From Bacteroidales bacterium (lineage in GTDB: Bacteria; Bacteroidota; Bacteroidia; Bacteroidales; F082), in contig JANTGU010000079.1 of NCBI GenBank assembly GCA_024762735.1, positions 1 through 8,793 on the forward strand: a stretch of 8,793 bases of DNA, in the 5' to 3' direction. Shown in pieces: positions 1 through 7,672 of the stretch. The notes under the pieces are model-generated. The model was not told the DNA's origin. It saw nothing but the letters and a program-made list of their open reading frames with translations, and made no database searches. Within the stretch, counting starts at the first letter, position 1; every line of letters begins with the position of its first letter. The position numbers were made by a program, and so were the translations under genes.

Positions 1-2869
1 CTTTTCTATTACCCCTTGAATAGGATGACGGCCAGTCGATGTAAATAATCATCCCGGCACTATGCCCACCGTTTTCATCACTAACCCTCACATAATAATT
101 CCCCCAATTAGGATATTTTATGTTGAACGAAAATGATCCTTTTCCATGTTTCGTGTTGATTGTCTTACTCACCACCCTGTCAAAATAGTGCTGACTGATG
201 TAGTTGGCAAAGCTACTGTTGTTGCTGCTATACCACCAGCTCCAATCAAGCCGGTACACTTCTACTTTCAAGTTGTTAAGCGAAACAGGGCTTCCGGCAT
301 CATCCAAGGTGACTACCTCAAATTGCTGCTCTTTATCGGTCTCGTAAGCAGACGAACTCCCCTTATCGGGCGGCTTGATGCCCACGTACTGCCTATAAGT
401 AGTATACTTAAACCCTTTCTGATCGATGCTGAATCGACCGCCCGGCTCAAACACTTTGGCAACAAAGGTAAGGTTTAAGGTACCTGGTAAATTATTGTTG
501 TCGGGCAACACCACCTGTGCTTCGGCTTTTCCCTTGTTATCCAGCTTACCATCAAATATCGACTGTTCGTCGGGATAAAAACGGTTGGATGGATCATCAA
601 ACACAAAAGAAGGATAGCCCTCAAATTGCGTTTTAGCGCGGGAGATACGCTCGGTAACATGGGCCTTTAAATCAGCCGCCACCCCTCCGTGAAGCCACTG
701 TGATTCAAGATAGAGCATTCCCCTGTTCCCCACAGAAAAATGCTCATCATCCGTACTCATCTTAATTTTAAGCCTGTTGGGAAGAATGGTTTCTACCCTA
801 AGATTCTTAGTAAAACGCTCGTTTCCAATTTGAACCTTTGCCCACCAGATGCCGGTCGGGGCATCGCTAGAAGTAGGCACATTAAAAACATAAAAGCCAT
901 TGATTCCTGTTGTGCTGACTTCACTGTAGACTTTTCTGTCGCGCACATCGCGTACCTCCATCGATACCGGATGGCCTGCAGGCAACAACTTTTCTTTGTC
1001 TTGCAAAACAAAGGTAAGATGAAGGGTATCACCCGGGCGCCACACGCCCCTTTCACCAAACAGATAACCCTTGAGTCCTTTTTTGGTACGCGCACCACTC
1101 ACTTCAAATTTACTGAAAGAAAGCGAAGAACCCCCTCTTAATTTCAGGTAACCAAACTGGTTTCCCCACCGTGCCACCACCACAAAGGGCTCTTTTTCCA
1201 GCGTAACGGTTGCCTGGCCGCTTTTATCGGTGGTGGTTTCGATAAGCAATTGATTTTGAAACGAGAAAAATTGCAGCTTAACAACCCCCAACGGTTCGGC
1301 AGTAACCAGATTACGTGTAAAAACCGTATATTGATTTTGCAGCGTGCTCTTTACCGTCAGCCCGATGTTGCTTGCCAAAAAATTCCTTTCAGGAAAATGA
1401 TCCGTGCCATAATACGACACATCACAAGGGTCATCGCGTTTACTCCAGCTGGAACCATAAGGCCGGTAATACCGGGAATACAAATAGCTCGTACTGTCGT
1501 CATCCCGCTCATTGTTGGGGGGCTGATTATGACAATCAAGCTGCGCGTACGACTTTTTAAACCGCAAGCCAACCCTGTAAATAGCGCCCGGTTCCGATTT
1601 AATCATGTTACTCAAATCGATGGCGTAGTTTTTCCATTTGTTATCAGGCTTTGTCACCCCCTTTTCGAGTTCGATTTTTTCGTGATGGACATATTCACCC
1701 ACACGATTCATGGACCAACCCCTTTCATCAAGGTTGTTATCCTGTAAAAACTGTTTGATGTTGTTGCTGTAAATTTTAAACACCACCACATCCACCGCCG
1801 ACAAATTAATGGCTTCAAAAGGAATGAGCCACTTGTCGGTGCCCGGCAAAATATTCCCTTTGCCAATAAACCGCACTTCGGGAGGAGCCTGTTTAAACAC
1901 CGGCTTAATGGAATATTGCTTATCAAGGGTTTGATTTTTTGAGCTCCTGACCCCCTGGTTAATCATCAACGGATGCGTACCATCCAACAGTTTCTGGGGA
2001 TAAACCATTAGTTGATTATCTTTTACAAAAAGTTTCACGGGGGTTCCATCTTCAAAATAGACCAATCCATCCAAATTTTGACCGGATGCCAGCGCATCAG
2101 AAAAAGTAAGCACCACGTTGGGCTCGGGATCTTTCTTTACATCGAATTTGATAAACGAAAAGAGATCGGCAGCCGGAATGCTGTACCCGAAATCCCTGAC
2201 CTCCTTGCCGCCGAGTTGACTTTCGTCCAGCGAGACAAGCAGCTTTTGCTCCTGCGTAGCACGGGAAATGCTGTCGATGCTGAAATTAAAAGTCCTGTTG
2301 CCCTCCCCCGCTTGCAGGGAAACATTCAAAGGATGATTGCCCAGTTTGGCCGAAACAAGGGGTTTTAATTTGTCCATGGGTAGGTCACCCGAAACGAGCA
2401 GATGGCCGGTTAGAGTGTAATAATCCGAAGCACTTCCCTGCATGGGTGCCAGGTTATCAAAAAACAGATCCACCTGAAGGGGCGCCACCTTTATCGTGTA
2501 AGTAAACGCTTTCGCATCAGGGTGGTTAAACAGCTTGGCAAGGTGTACGGTAACTTTATACTTTTTACCGTATCCCAACGGTTTAGCAGGCTGAAACACC
2601 ATCTGCTTTGCTTCCACCTGAAACACCTTGCCATCCACACGTGGCGTTAGCTCAATCACTTGATTTTTGGCTTCTTCAGATAAGTTCTTGAACAATTCCG
2701 GGGCTTCCAAAAAGTTGACCGTTACCGGTTCCTCTGCCTCGATGGTAGTTTGCTGATGCCCGGAAATAACCAGTTGTGTTTTTTCAGACTTCTTGTTGTT
2801 TTGACACGAAAATACAAGAAAAACTATGAGGGAATAGAGCATCCCCCTGAGGATGGTGGCTGATCTCAT
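1..2869 (-). CDS. Bacterial alpha-2-macroglobulin family lipoprotein, N-terminal 956 residues (C-terminus beyond left edge)
   Basis: Translating the minus strand from the ATG at 2869-2867 gives an uninterrupted frame of 956 codons to the window edge. Residues 1-22 form a lipoprotein signal: arginines at 2 and 8, a hydrophobic core, and a lipobox-like VFSC with Cys22, followed by a polar QNNKKSEK stretch. Beta-rich macroglobulin-like (MG) domains follow. The family hallmark GERGVWRPGD lies at residues 605-614, preceded by a YLKLRGGSSLS-type strand. The segment around residues 470-500 contains the RDDPCDVSYYG and LASNIGL motifs typical of Bacteroidota members. Known members of this family are large (often well over 1,500 residues) envelope proteins proposed to trap attacking proteases, and are often encoded next to penicillin-binding protein 1C. 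The CXEQ thioester region, if present, would be in the missing C-terminal half, so the thioester class cannot be decided here. A second in-frame Met (residue 10) is possible, but it would leave a signal without its basic n-region. No frameshift was seen. Confidence 0.93.
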   Translation of the reverse strand, partial: MRSATILRGMLYSLIVFLVFSCQNNKKSEKTQLVISGHQQTTIEAEEPVTVNFLEAPELFKNLSEEAKNQVIELTPRVDGKVFQVEAKQMVFQPAKPLGYGKKYKVTVHLAKLFNHPDAKAFTYTIKVAPLQVDLFFDNLAPMQGSASDYYTLTGHLLVSGDLPMDKLKPLVSAKLGNHPLNVSLQAGEGNRTFNFSIDSISRATQEQKLLVSLDESQLGGKEVRDFGYSIPAADLFSFIKFDVKKDPEPNVVLTFSDALASGQNLDGLVYFEDGTPVKLFVKDNQLMVYPQKLLDGTHPLMINQGVRSSKNQTLDKQYSIKPVFKQAPPEVRFIGKGNILPGTDKWLIPFEAINLSAVDVVVFKIYSNNIKQFLQDNNLDERGWSMNRVGEYVHHEKIELEKGVTKPDNKWKNYAIDLSNMIKSEPGAIYRVGLRFKKSYAQLDCHNQPPNNERDDDSTSYLYSRYYRPYGSSWSKRDDPCDVSYYGTDHFPERNFLASNIGLTVKSTLQNQYTVFTRNLVTAEPLGVVKLQFFSFQNQLLIETTTDKSGQATVTLEKEPFVVVARWGNQFGYLKLRGGSSLSFSKFEVSGARTKKGLKGYLFGERGVWRPGDTLHLTFVLQDKEKLLPAGHPVSMEVRDVRDRKVYSEVSTTGINGFYVFNVPTSSDAPTGIWWAKVQIGNERFTKNLRVETILPNRLKIKMSTDDEHFSVGNRGMLYLESQWLHGGVAADLKAHVTERISRAKTQFEGYPSFVFDDPSNRFYPDEQSIFDGKLDNKGKAEAQVVLPDNNNLPGTLNLTFVAKVFEPGGRFSIDQKGFKYTTYRQYVGIKPPDKGSSSAYETDKEQQFEVVTLDDAGSPVSLNNLKVEVYRLDWSWWYSSNNSSFANYISQHYFDRVVSKTINTKHGKGSFSFNIKYPNWGNYYVRVSDENGGHSAGMIIYIDWPSSYSRGNRK

Positions 2870-2893
2870 GATAAATAGATTAAATGAATGGTG

Positions 2894-2930
2894 AGGTAGC
2901 AGTGTTTCATATTAAGAACGCAAGGTAGCA
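2894..2930. repeat. Short direct repeat AGGTAGCA x2 in the divergent intergenic region
   Basis: The octamer AGGTAGCA occurs at 2894-2901 and again at 2923-2930, 29 bases apart start to start. Both copies lie upstream of the alpha-2-macroglobulin gene, and the second overlaps its weak candidate -7 element. The pair might be an operator half-site arrangement. Two copies of an octamer in 145 bases is only mildly unexpected, so the functional reading is speculative. Confidence 0.25.
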
Positions 2931-2953
2931 AATATTTAGTATAATCTGTGCAA
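2920..2953 (-). promoter_or_regulatory. Weak candidate Bacteroidota promoter for the alpha-2-macroglobulin gene
   Basis: On the minus strand a TTG (2953-2951) is followed after 23 bases by TACCTTGC (2927-2920), a partial match to the Bacteroidota -7 consensus TAnnTTTG (the last two positions differ). The spacing is at the long end of the accepted range. It would give a leader of roughly 45 bases before the ATG at 2869. A second near-match, AATATTTG (2936-2929), has a poorer spacing of 14 bases to the same TTG. The region is AT-rich, so chance matches are likely. Confidence 0.22.
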
Positions 2954-2979
2954 AAACCTATTCCTTTTGGTTTCTTTAT

Positions 2980-2987
2980 TATCTTTG
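2980..2987 (+). promoter_or_regulatory. Candidate -7 promoter element (TATCTTTG) for the four-gene plus-strand unit
   Basis: TATCTTTG is an exact match to the Bacteroidota -7 consensus TAnnTTTG. It would place transcription initiation near 2993-2996, about 20 bases before the ATG at 3015. No TTG stands at the usual 17-23 base distance upstream. The nearest (2967-2969) is only 10 bases away, so the -33 element is missing or divergent. If real, the element rules out the earlier in-frame TTG codon at 2967 as the start of the barrel gene, because that codon would lie upstream of the transcript. Confidence 0.42.
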
Positions 2988-3014
2988 AAAACTGCATTCA
3001 GAAAATCATCATTT

Positions 3015-4184
3015 ATGGCGCTTTTTTCAAATCATAGGTTTTACACCATCTTATTGACTACCTTGCTTGCCACATGCAGTCTCAATGGTTTTTCACAGCA
3101 AACTGCCGATACAACAGCAAAAAAAATGACGCTTGCTGAAAAGATCAACGATAAAATGGTGTGGATTGTTAAATGGTTTCCCCTGCCTATTGTATCGTAC
3201 AACACTCAAACCAACTGGCTATTTGGCCTTACCAAATTTAATTCATTTAAATTGGGAACCAACGACCAAACCGATATTAATGTTCCATCCTCAACGGTAA
3301 CAGGCCTTGCCTACTACACCCTTAACAAGCAGTACAAATTTGTTGCCAGTTCCAATCTCTATTTTGGAAAATCCGGCTGGCGCAATTACAACCAATTTAT
3401 CCTTCAGAGCTTCCCCTCCTATTACTACGGCATCGGCAACGACACCAAACTATCAGACGAACAAGAAGTTACTTTTGAAAGCATAGAATTTTATGATGCC
3501 GGGGGTTATGAATTTTATAAAAAGATGTACGGGGGTATCATTTACAGCTTTAAAAATTACACTAAAATTGCCTCTGACAGTGGATACGAGTCTGATTCCG
3601 GGAACTTTCCTGACAGCACCCTTGTTGTAAACGAGGGAATTCAATCAGGGCTGGGGCTGTTTGTCTTCAACGAGGCTCGCGACAATACTGTTAACGCGCA
3701 CGAGGGCAGCTACCTGCTTTTAAGCTACGTACTATACAAACCCTGGTTGGGAAGTAGATTTGACTTTGGATCAATTCATTTTGATTACCGGAAGTACTTT
3801 CCGCTGTCGGAAAAGTTAACACTGGCCACACAGTTTTACTCGGAGATTAACTTTGGTGATGTCCCCATCCAGTCGCTGGCTCAAATGGGCGGGGCTGAAA
3901 AAATGAGGGGTATCTATCTGGGTCGCTTTAGGGACAAGCTCATGACCGTGGCGCAAACGGAGATCCGCTTTCCCATCTATTGGATTATTTCGGGCGTGGC
4001 TTTTGCCGGCTTGGGTGAAGTGGCATCAGCGATGAACCAATACCGTTTCGATGGCATTAAATGGTCGGCAGGTGCCGGCTTGCGCCTGTTGGTTGACCCG
4101 GTACACAAAGCCAACATCCGGTTTGATTACGGTATTTCGCACGATCAAAACTTTTTCTTTTTTGGTTTTGGAGAAGCATTTTAA
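3015..4184 (+). CDS. POTRA-less BamA/TamA-like (Omp85 superfamily, D15-type) outer membrane beta-barrel protein
   Basis: The product is 389 residues from the ATG at 3015. This start is preferred over the in-frame TTG at 2967 because it gives a clean signal sequence (hydrophobic residues about 10-22, ending near GFSQ at 25-28). From about residue 45 the protein consists of alternating aromatic beta strands. The D15/Omp85 signature is visible at residues 293-307 as GGAEKMRGIYLGRFRD, where Arg298-Gly299 match the conserved (V/I/M)RG(Y/F) loop motif. The chain ends in FGFGEAF with a C-terminal Phe, the usual signal for barrel insertion. The length leaves only about 15-20 residues between signal peptide and barrel, so there is no POTRA domain; such short forms are common in Bacteroidota and their substrates are unknown. 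Oddity: LATC at residues 18-21 resembles a lipobox, but Thr at -1 makes type I cleavage more likely. The next gene starts 7 bases after the stop. Confidence 0.85.
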   Translation: MALFSNHRFYTILLTTLLATCSLNGFSQQTADTTAKKMTLAEKINDKMVWIVKWFPLPIVSYNTQTNWLFGLTKFNSFKLGTNDQTDINVPSSTVTGLAYYTLNKQYKFVASSNLYFGKSGWRNYNQFILQSFPSYYYGIGNDTKLSDEQEVTFESIEFYDAGGYEFYKKMYGGIIYSFKNYTKIASDSGYESDSGNFPDSTLVVNEGIQSGLGLFVFNEARDNTVNAHEGSYLLLSYVLYKPWLGSRFDFGSIHFDYRKYFPLSEKLTLATQFYSEINFGDVPIQSLAQMGGAEKMRGIYLGRFRDKLMTVAQTEIRFPIYWIISGVAFAGLGEVASAMNQYRFDGIKWSAGAGLRLLVDPVHKANIRFDYGISHDQNFFFFGFGEAF

Positions 4185-4191
4185 TCTGCAC

Positions 4192-5433
4192 ATGAAAAAC
4201 AAATATCTTAAACTTTATAAAAAAACAACCTGTCGACAGCCCACTTTGCTGGGGTGGCTGATCATTATTGCCCTAATCTGGTTAATCACCCCCTTACTGT
4301 TACAAAGCAGTTACCGCTTTTTAACCGTAAACAAGCCGGTAAAATCGAAAACCATGGTTATCGAAGGGTGGATTCCCGACTACTCAATCAAGAAAGCCCT
4401 TCAACTTTTCAGAGACGACCATTATGAGCACATGATTGTAACAGGCATCCCCATTTTACAATGGCAGCCCATCTCCCATTATCACAATGTTGCGGAAGCA
4501 TCGGCGGCGGTTATCAAAAAAATGGGTTTTCGCGACACCATTTACCTGGCACCCATACCCTCCAGTATTCTTCGCGACCGGACTTACTCTACCGCCGTGG
4601 CTACCAAAGCCCTGTTTGAACAACATCCCCAGTGGGGAAAATCGTTTAACATCTATTCGGTAGGAGTTCATTCGCGCCGTAGCCGGCTGATGTTTGAAAA
4701 GGCTTTTGGCGACGATTATCAAATTGGCATTTATGCTGACACCGATGAATCATTCGATGCAGTGCACTGGTGGAGGTCGAGCAGGGGTTTTAGAAATGTT
4801 GGCAACGAAATGATGGCCTATTGGTTTGTGCGGTTCTTTTTTCACCCCGACATCCAGCAGTATAAAAAGCAGATAGCGCTTGGCCAGTACATCGACTCCA
4901 TCGAACAACTACGCGCGAAAGCCATTGCCGAATTTGCCGATTCAGCGCAAACCCCGCTGGACAGCCTGCACTTTTACACAGCATATCAAGATCCCATCTA
5001 TTTCCCTGTCAATACTGCTTTCAGGATAAAAGCCAGGTTCGAAATCGACACCACGGGTGAAATTTTTGGCATGGCCACCAATACTGCACGAAAACCCAAT
5101 TACCGTGTTTACGGTCATCTCCATTTCATGATTGGCGACACGGCTCAGCAGCTCACGGTGTACCAAAATACAGATTACATGAACGATCCGGAATACGGTA
5201 AACTGCTCTTTATACCATTTCGCGACCAAACCAACGGCCGATCGACTTATGGAGCCGGGCGCTATTTAGATATTACCATCCCTGCTTCCGATTCCATTTA
5301 CCTGGATTTCAACAAAGCCTACAATCCTTATTGTGCTTATGCCGACCGGTGGTCCTGCCCGCTGGTTCCTTTTGAAAATCACCTGAAAGTTTCTATCTTA
5401 GCCGGTGAAAAAAGATATAGAGATACCCACTAA
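4192..5433 (+). CDS. Membrane-anchored DUF218 (ElyC/SanA/YdcF-like)-DUF1684 fusion protein
   Basis: The product is 413 residues from the ATG at 4192. Upstream in-frame codons exist, but they lie inside the barrel gene and would make an overlap of up to 134 bases. A Lys/Arg-rich N-terminus (residues 2-15) followed by a hydrophobic segment (19-37) predicts one membrane helix with the rest periplasmic. Residues about 53-215 resemble a DUF218 domain: strand MVIEGW (55-60), IVTGIP (82-87), a helix beginning EASAAV, the DRTYSTA motif (129-135) and GVHSRRSRLMFEKAFG (158-173), corresponding to the family's T-x-x-N-A and H-x-x-R-A regions. Residues about 230-413 match DUF1684: FIPFRDQTNG-like at 340-349, TYGAGRYLD (352-360), LDFNKAYNPYCAY (371-383), CPLVPFENHL (389-398) and terminal AGEKRY. 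Cys381 and Cys389 may form a disulfide or bind metal. E. coli ElyC and SanA affect envelope integrity; DUF1684 has no established function. No enzymatic activity can be assigned. Confidence 0.85.
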   Translation: MKNKYLKLYKKTTCRQPTLLGWLIIIALIWLITPLLLQSSYRFLTVNKPVKSKTMVIEGWIPDYSIKKALQLFRDDHYEHMIVTGIPILQWQPISHYHNVAEASAAVIKKMGFRDTIYLAPIPSSILRDRTYSTAVATKALFEQHPQWGKSFNIYSVGVHSRRSRLMFEKAFGDDYQIGIYADTDESFDAVHWWRSSRGFRNVGNEMMAYWFVRFFFHPDIQQYKKQIALGQYIDSIEQLRAKAIAEFADSAQTPLDSLHFYTAYQDPIYFPVNTAFRIKARFEIDTTGEIFGMATNTARKPNYRVYGHLHFMIGDTAQQLTVYQNTDYMNDPEYGKLLFIPFRDQTNGRSTYGAGRYLDITIPASDSIYLDFNKAYNPYCAYADRWSCPLVPFENHLKVSILAGEKRYRDTH

Positions 5434-5445
5434 CAACGACAAAAA

Positions 5446-7671
5446 ATGAACATTGAAAATATAACTGTTTTACTGGTTGAAAGCGATGATATCTTGCGGG
5501 CCGTTTACAGGCGGATTATCGCGGGACAAGCTAAAAATGTGCTGGTTGCTACCGATGGAAACGAGGGATACAATATATACCTAAGATCCAAACCCGATTT
5601 AATTATTACTGACATCAAACTACCGGTTATCAATGGAATCGACATGGTGCGAAAAATTCGTCGTGACGACAAAAACACCAGGGTGGTTATGATGTCAGCT
5701 TTTATCGATACCAAATACTTTATCCAGGCCATCGAAACGGGTGTCAAGGGTTTTCTAATTAAACCCGTTGACAGCCACAAGCTATCCAAAATTTTGAAGG
5801 AGCAGATCCACGAAATTGTTTTGGAACTCAAAATTAAGGAAGAGGAAACCCGGCGACACGAGGCTGAACAAGCAAGAGAGAAAAGTGATAATATACTCCG
5901 TGTTTTAAGCGAAACTACCGCCCTTTTCCTGAAACAGGGGATTTCTGACGATAACATTAATGACACCCTGCGATTACTGGGCGAGGTTACCCGGGCTTCA
6001 CGATTGTACATCTTCAAGAAGCACCTCTACAAAGAAAATGAAGTAGTTAGTCAGGTTTACGAATGGGTTGACAAAGGGATTCAAAGCCAAATGCACAACA
6101 AAGATTTACAAAATGTTCCTGTTGACTCGGAAATCTTTTCACGTTGGATTGGCTTGCTACAAGAAAACAAAATTATTCTGGGTGATGTTGAAACCGATTT
6201 TCCTGAACTTGAAAAACAGGTGCTGGAACCGCAGGACATCAAATCACTGCTCATCATTCCTATTTTCGTAGAAAATGAATGGTGGGGCTTTATCGGGCTG
6301 GATGAGTGTGTAAGTGTCAGGCAGTGGTCGGAAGTGGAAATAAACGCCCTTCGCCTGGTTGCCGCCAATTTAGGTGCTGCCTTTTACCGAAAAAGAGTGG
6401 AATACCAGCTAATTTCACTTAATGTTGATTTGGAAAGCCGGGTGAAAGAACGCACCAAAGAACTTGAAATAGAAATTGCCGAACGGAAAAGAGCCGAGAT
6501 CATGCTTCGCGAAAGTGAAGAAAAGTATCGGTTAATTTTTGAAAATGCCAACGATGGAATCCTGCTAACCGATAAAGATGGCAACATACTCATGCTTAAC
6601 CCGCGGATGGTTGAAATTCTCGGGTTATTACCACGAGAAGTGATTGGCAAACCCTTTTGCAGTTTTATCGACAAACCATTTCGCGAAGCTGCAAAGTCTG
6701 TCCTGAAGGTGGATGCTGACGATCCAAAGGCTGCCACTACCGATGTGATTATCACCCATAAAAACAAACAAAAGCACTGGCTCGAACTAAAACCCGCCTC
6801 TATTTATTGGGATAACGACCGGGCCTTCATTATTTTTGCTTCCGATGTAACCCTACGAAAAGAAGCACAAAACGAGCTCAACAAGTTGAACTTGCACCTG
6901 GAAAACAGGGTTAAAAAGGAGGTAAGAAAAGTGGAACAACAGCAGCAACTGCTCATTCAAAAATCAAAATTAGAATCGATGGGTGAGTTGTCAGCAGGAC
7001 TTGCGCACGAAATCAACCAACCCCTGGGCGGTCTTTCCATGGGTCTTGACAACATTCTTTACAAACTAAATGAGGACAACCTAACCAACGACTACCTCTC
7101 GTCTAAATTGTCAGTATTGTTTAAAGATATTGAACGAATACGCAGCATTATTAACCATGTCAGGGTTTTTTCACGTGACCAGCAGAATGTCCAGAAAGAA
7201 GACATTGAAATTAAAAAAATTATTGAAAACGCGGTATCGCTTATTGCCAACCAATTTAGCAACGAAAATATCCACCTTGTCATCGAAAATACCGATCAAC
7301 CTCATCTTATCCATGTAAACCAATTCCGTATTGAACAGGTATTGCTTAACCTGCTTTCAAACGCAAAATATGCCGTCAATAAAAAAGCCTCCCTCAACAC
7401 CGATGAAACCTATGAAAAGAGAGTAACTATTCGCGTAGAATCCAAACCTAAAATGATGCTTGTCATGGTTGAAGACAATGGCATTGGTATGGATAAGGAG
7501 GTGTTGTGTAAGGTTTTTGACCCCTTCTTTTCCACCAAAGATAGTGAATCGGGTACCGGGATAGGCCTTTCCATCTCGTATGGCATTGTAAAGGAATCGA
7601 ACGGGAATATCATCGCACAAAGCATCCCCGGCAAAGGAACCACCATGATTGTAGAGTTACCAACCCTATAA
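5446..7671 (+). CDS. Soluble sensor histidine kinase, REC-GAF-PAS-HisKA-HATPase_c
   Basis: The product has 741 residues and no membrane segment, so it acts in the cytoplasm. Residues 5-121 are a receiver: Asp56 phospho-acceptor, Ser84 switch residue, Lys106-Pro107. The acidic pair is Glu12-Ser13 rather than two acids, with Asp14-Asp15 next to it. Residues about 146-315 are a GAF domain ending in LGAAFYRKRVEYQ. A coiled coil (about 318-355) leads into a PAS domain (355-470, SEEKYRLIFENANDGIL to FIIFASDVT), and a second coiled coil (472-508) into HisKA. The phosphorylated residue is His521 in LAHEINQPL, an NtrB-like H-box. The ATPase has N-box NLLSNAKYA (635-643), G1 DNGIGM (677-682), F-box FDPFFSTK (691-698) and G2 GTGIGL (703-708), all intact. 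The gene starts 12 bases after the fusion gene and stops 1 base before the response regulator, its likely partner. The ligand of the GAF or PAS domain cannot be read from the sequence. Confidence 0.97.
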   Translation: MNIENITVLLVESDDILRAVYRRIIAGQAKNVLVATDGNEGYNIYLRSKPDLIITDIKLPVINGIDMVRKIRRDDKNTRVVMMSAFIDTKYFIQAIETGVKGFLIKPVDSHKLSKILKEQIHEIVLELKIKEEETRRHEAEQAREKSDNILRVLSETTALFLKQGISDDNINDTLRLLGEVTRASRLYIFKKHLYKENEVVSQVYEWVDKGIQSQMHNKDLQNVPVDSEIFSRWIGLLQENKIILGDVETDFPELEKQVLEPQDIKSLLIIPIFVENEWWGFIGLDECVSVRQWSEVEINALRLVAANLGAAFYRKRVEYQLISLNVDLESRVKERTKELEIEIAERKRAEIMLRESEEKYRLIFENANDGILLTDKDGNILMLNPRMVEILGLLPREVIGKPFCSFIDKPFREAAKSVLKVDADDPKAATTDVIITHKNKQKHWLELKPASIYWDNDRAFIIFASDVTLRKEAQNELNKLNLHLENRVKKEVRKVEQQQQLLIQKSKLESMGELSAGLAHEINQPLGGLSMGLDNILYKLNEDNLTNDYLSSKLSVLFKDIERIRSIINHVRVFSRDQQNVQKEDIEIKKIIENAVSLIANQFSNENIHLVIENTDQPHLIHVNQFRIEQVLLNLLSNAKYAVNKKASLNTDETYEKRVTIRVESKPKMMLVMVEDNGIGMDKEVLCKVFDPFFSTKDSESGTGIGLSISYGIVKESNGNIIAQSIPGKGTTMIVELPTL

Positions 7672-7672
7672 A

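Noticed and set aside
475..2325. Minus-strand open frames at 475-660, 793-1098, 1357-1572, 1708-1926 and 2137-2325
   Set aside because: They are in a different register from the macroglobulin frame. The true frame is open throughout and shows family motifs, so these are overlaps without support rather than signs of frameshift.
146..2368. Several plus-strand open frames of 110-165 codons (146-478, 740-1141, 1250-1747, 2012-2368)
   Set aside because: They lie antisense to the continuous 956-codon macroglobulin frame, have no recognisable domains, and show composition expected of shadow frames.
2950..2963. Minus-strand sigma-54-like promoter (GG ... TTGCA)
   Set aside because: The spacing between GG and GC is 11 bases. 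Sigma-54 promoters need 10, and the rest of the -24 element does not match.
4051..4191. N-terminal extension of the DUF218-DUF1684 protein starting at 4051
   Set aside because: It would overlap the barrel gene by 134 bases, and the extra residues are an off-frame reading of the barrel's conserved last strands. ATG at 4192 directly precedes a proper positively charged anchor.
5360..5445. Internal promoter for the kinase gene, from a TCCTTTTG near-match close to 5370
   Set aside because: The second base of TAnnTTTG is wrong and the match is inside coding sequence with no matching -33 element.
5505..6767. Serine-rich minus-strand frames opposite the kinase (5505-6017, 6081-6368, 6384-6767)
   Set aside because: Ser/Arg-rich sequence is typical of the antisense of a charged coiled-coil protein, and the plus-strand kinase domains fully explain the region.
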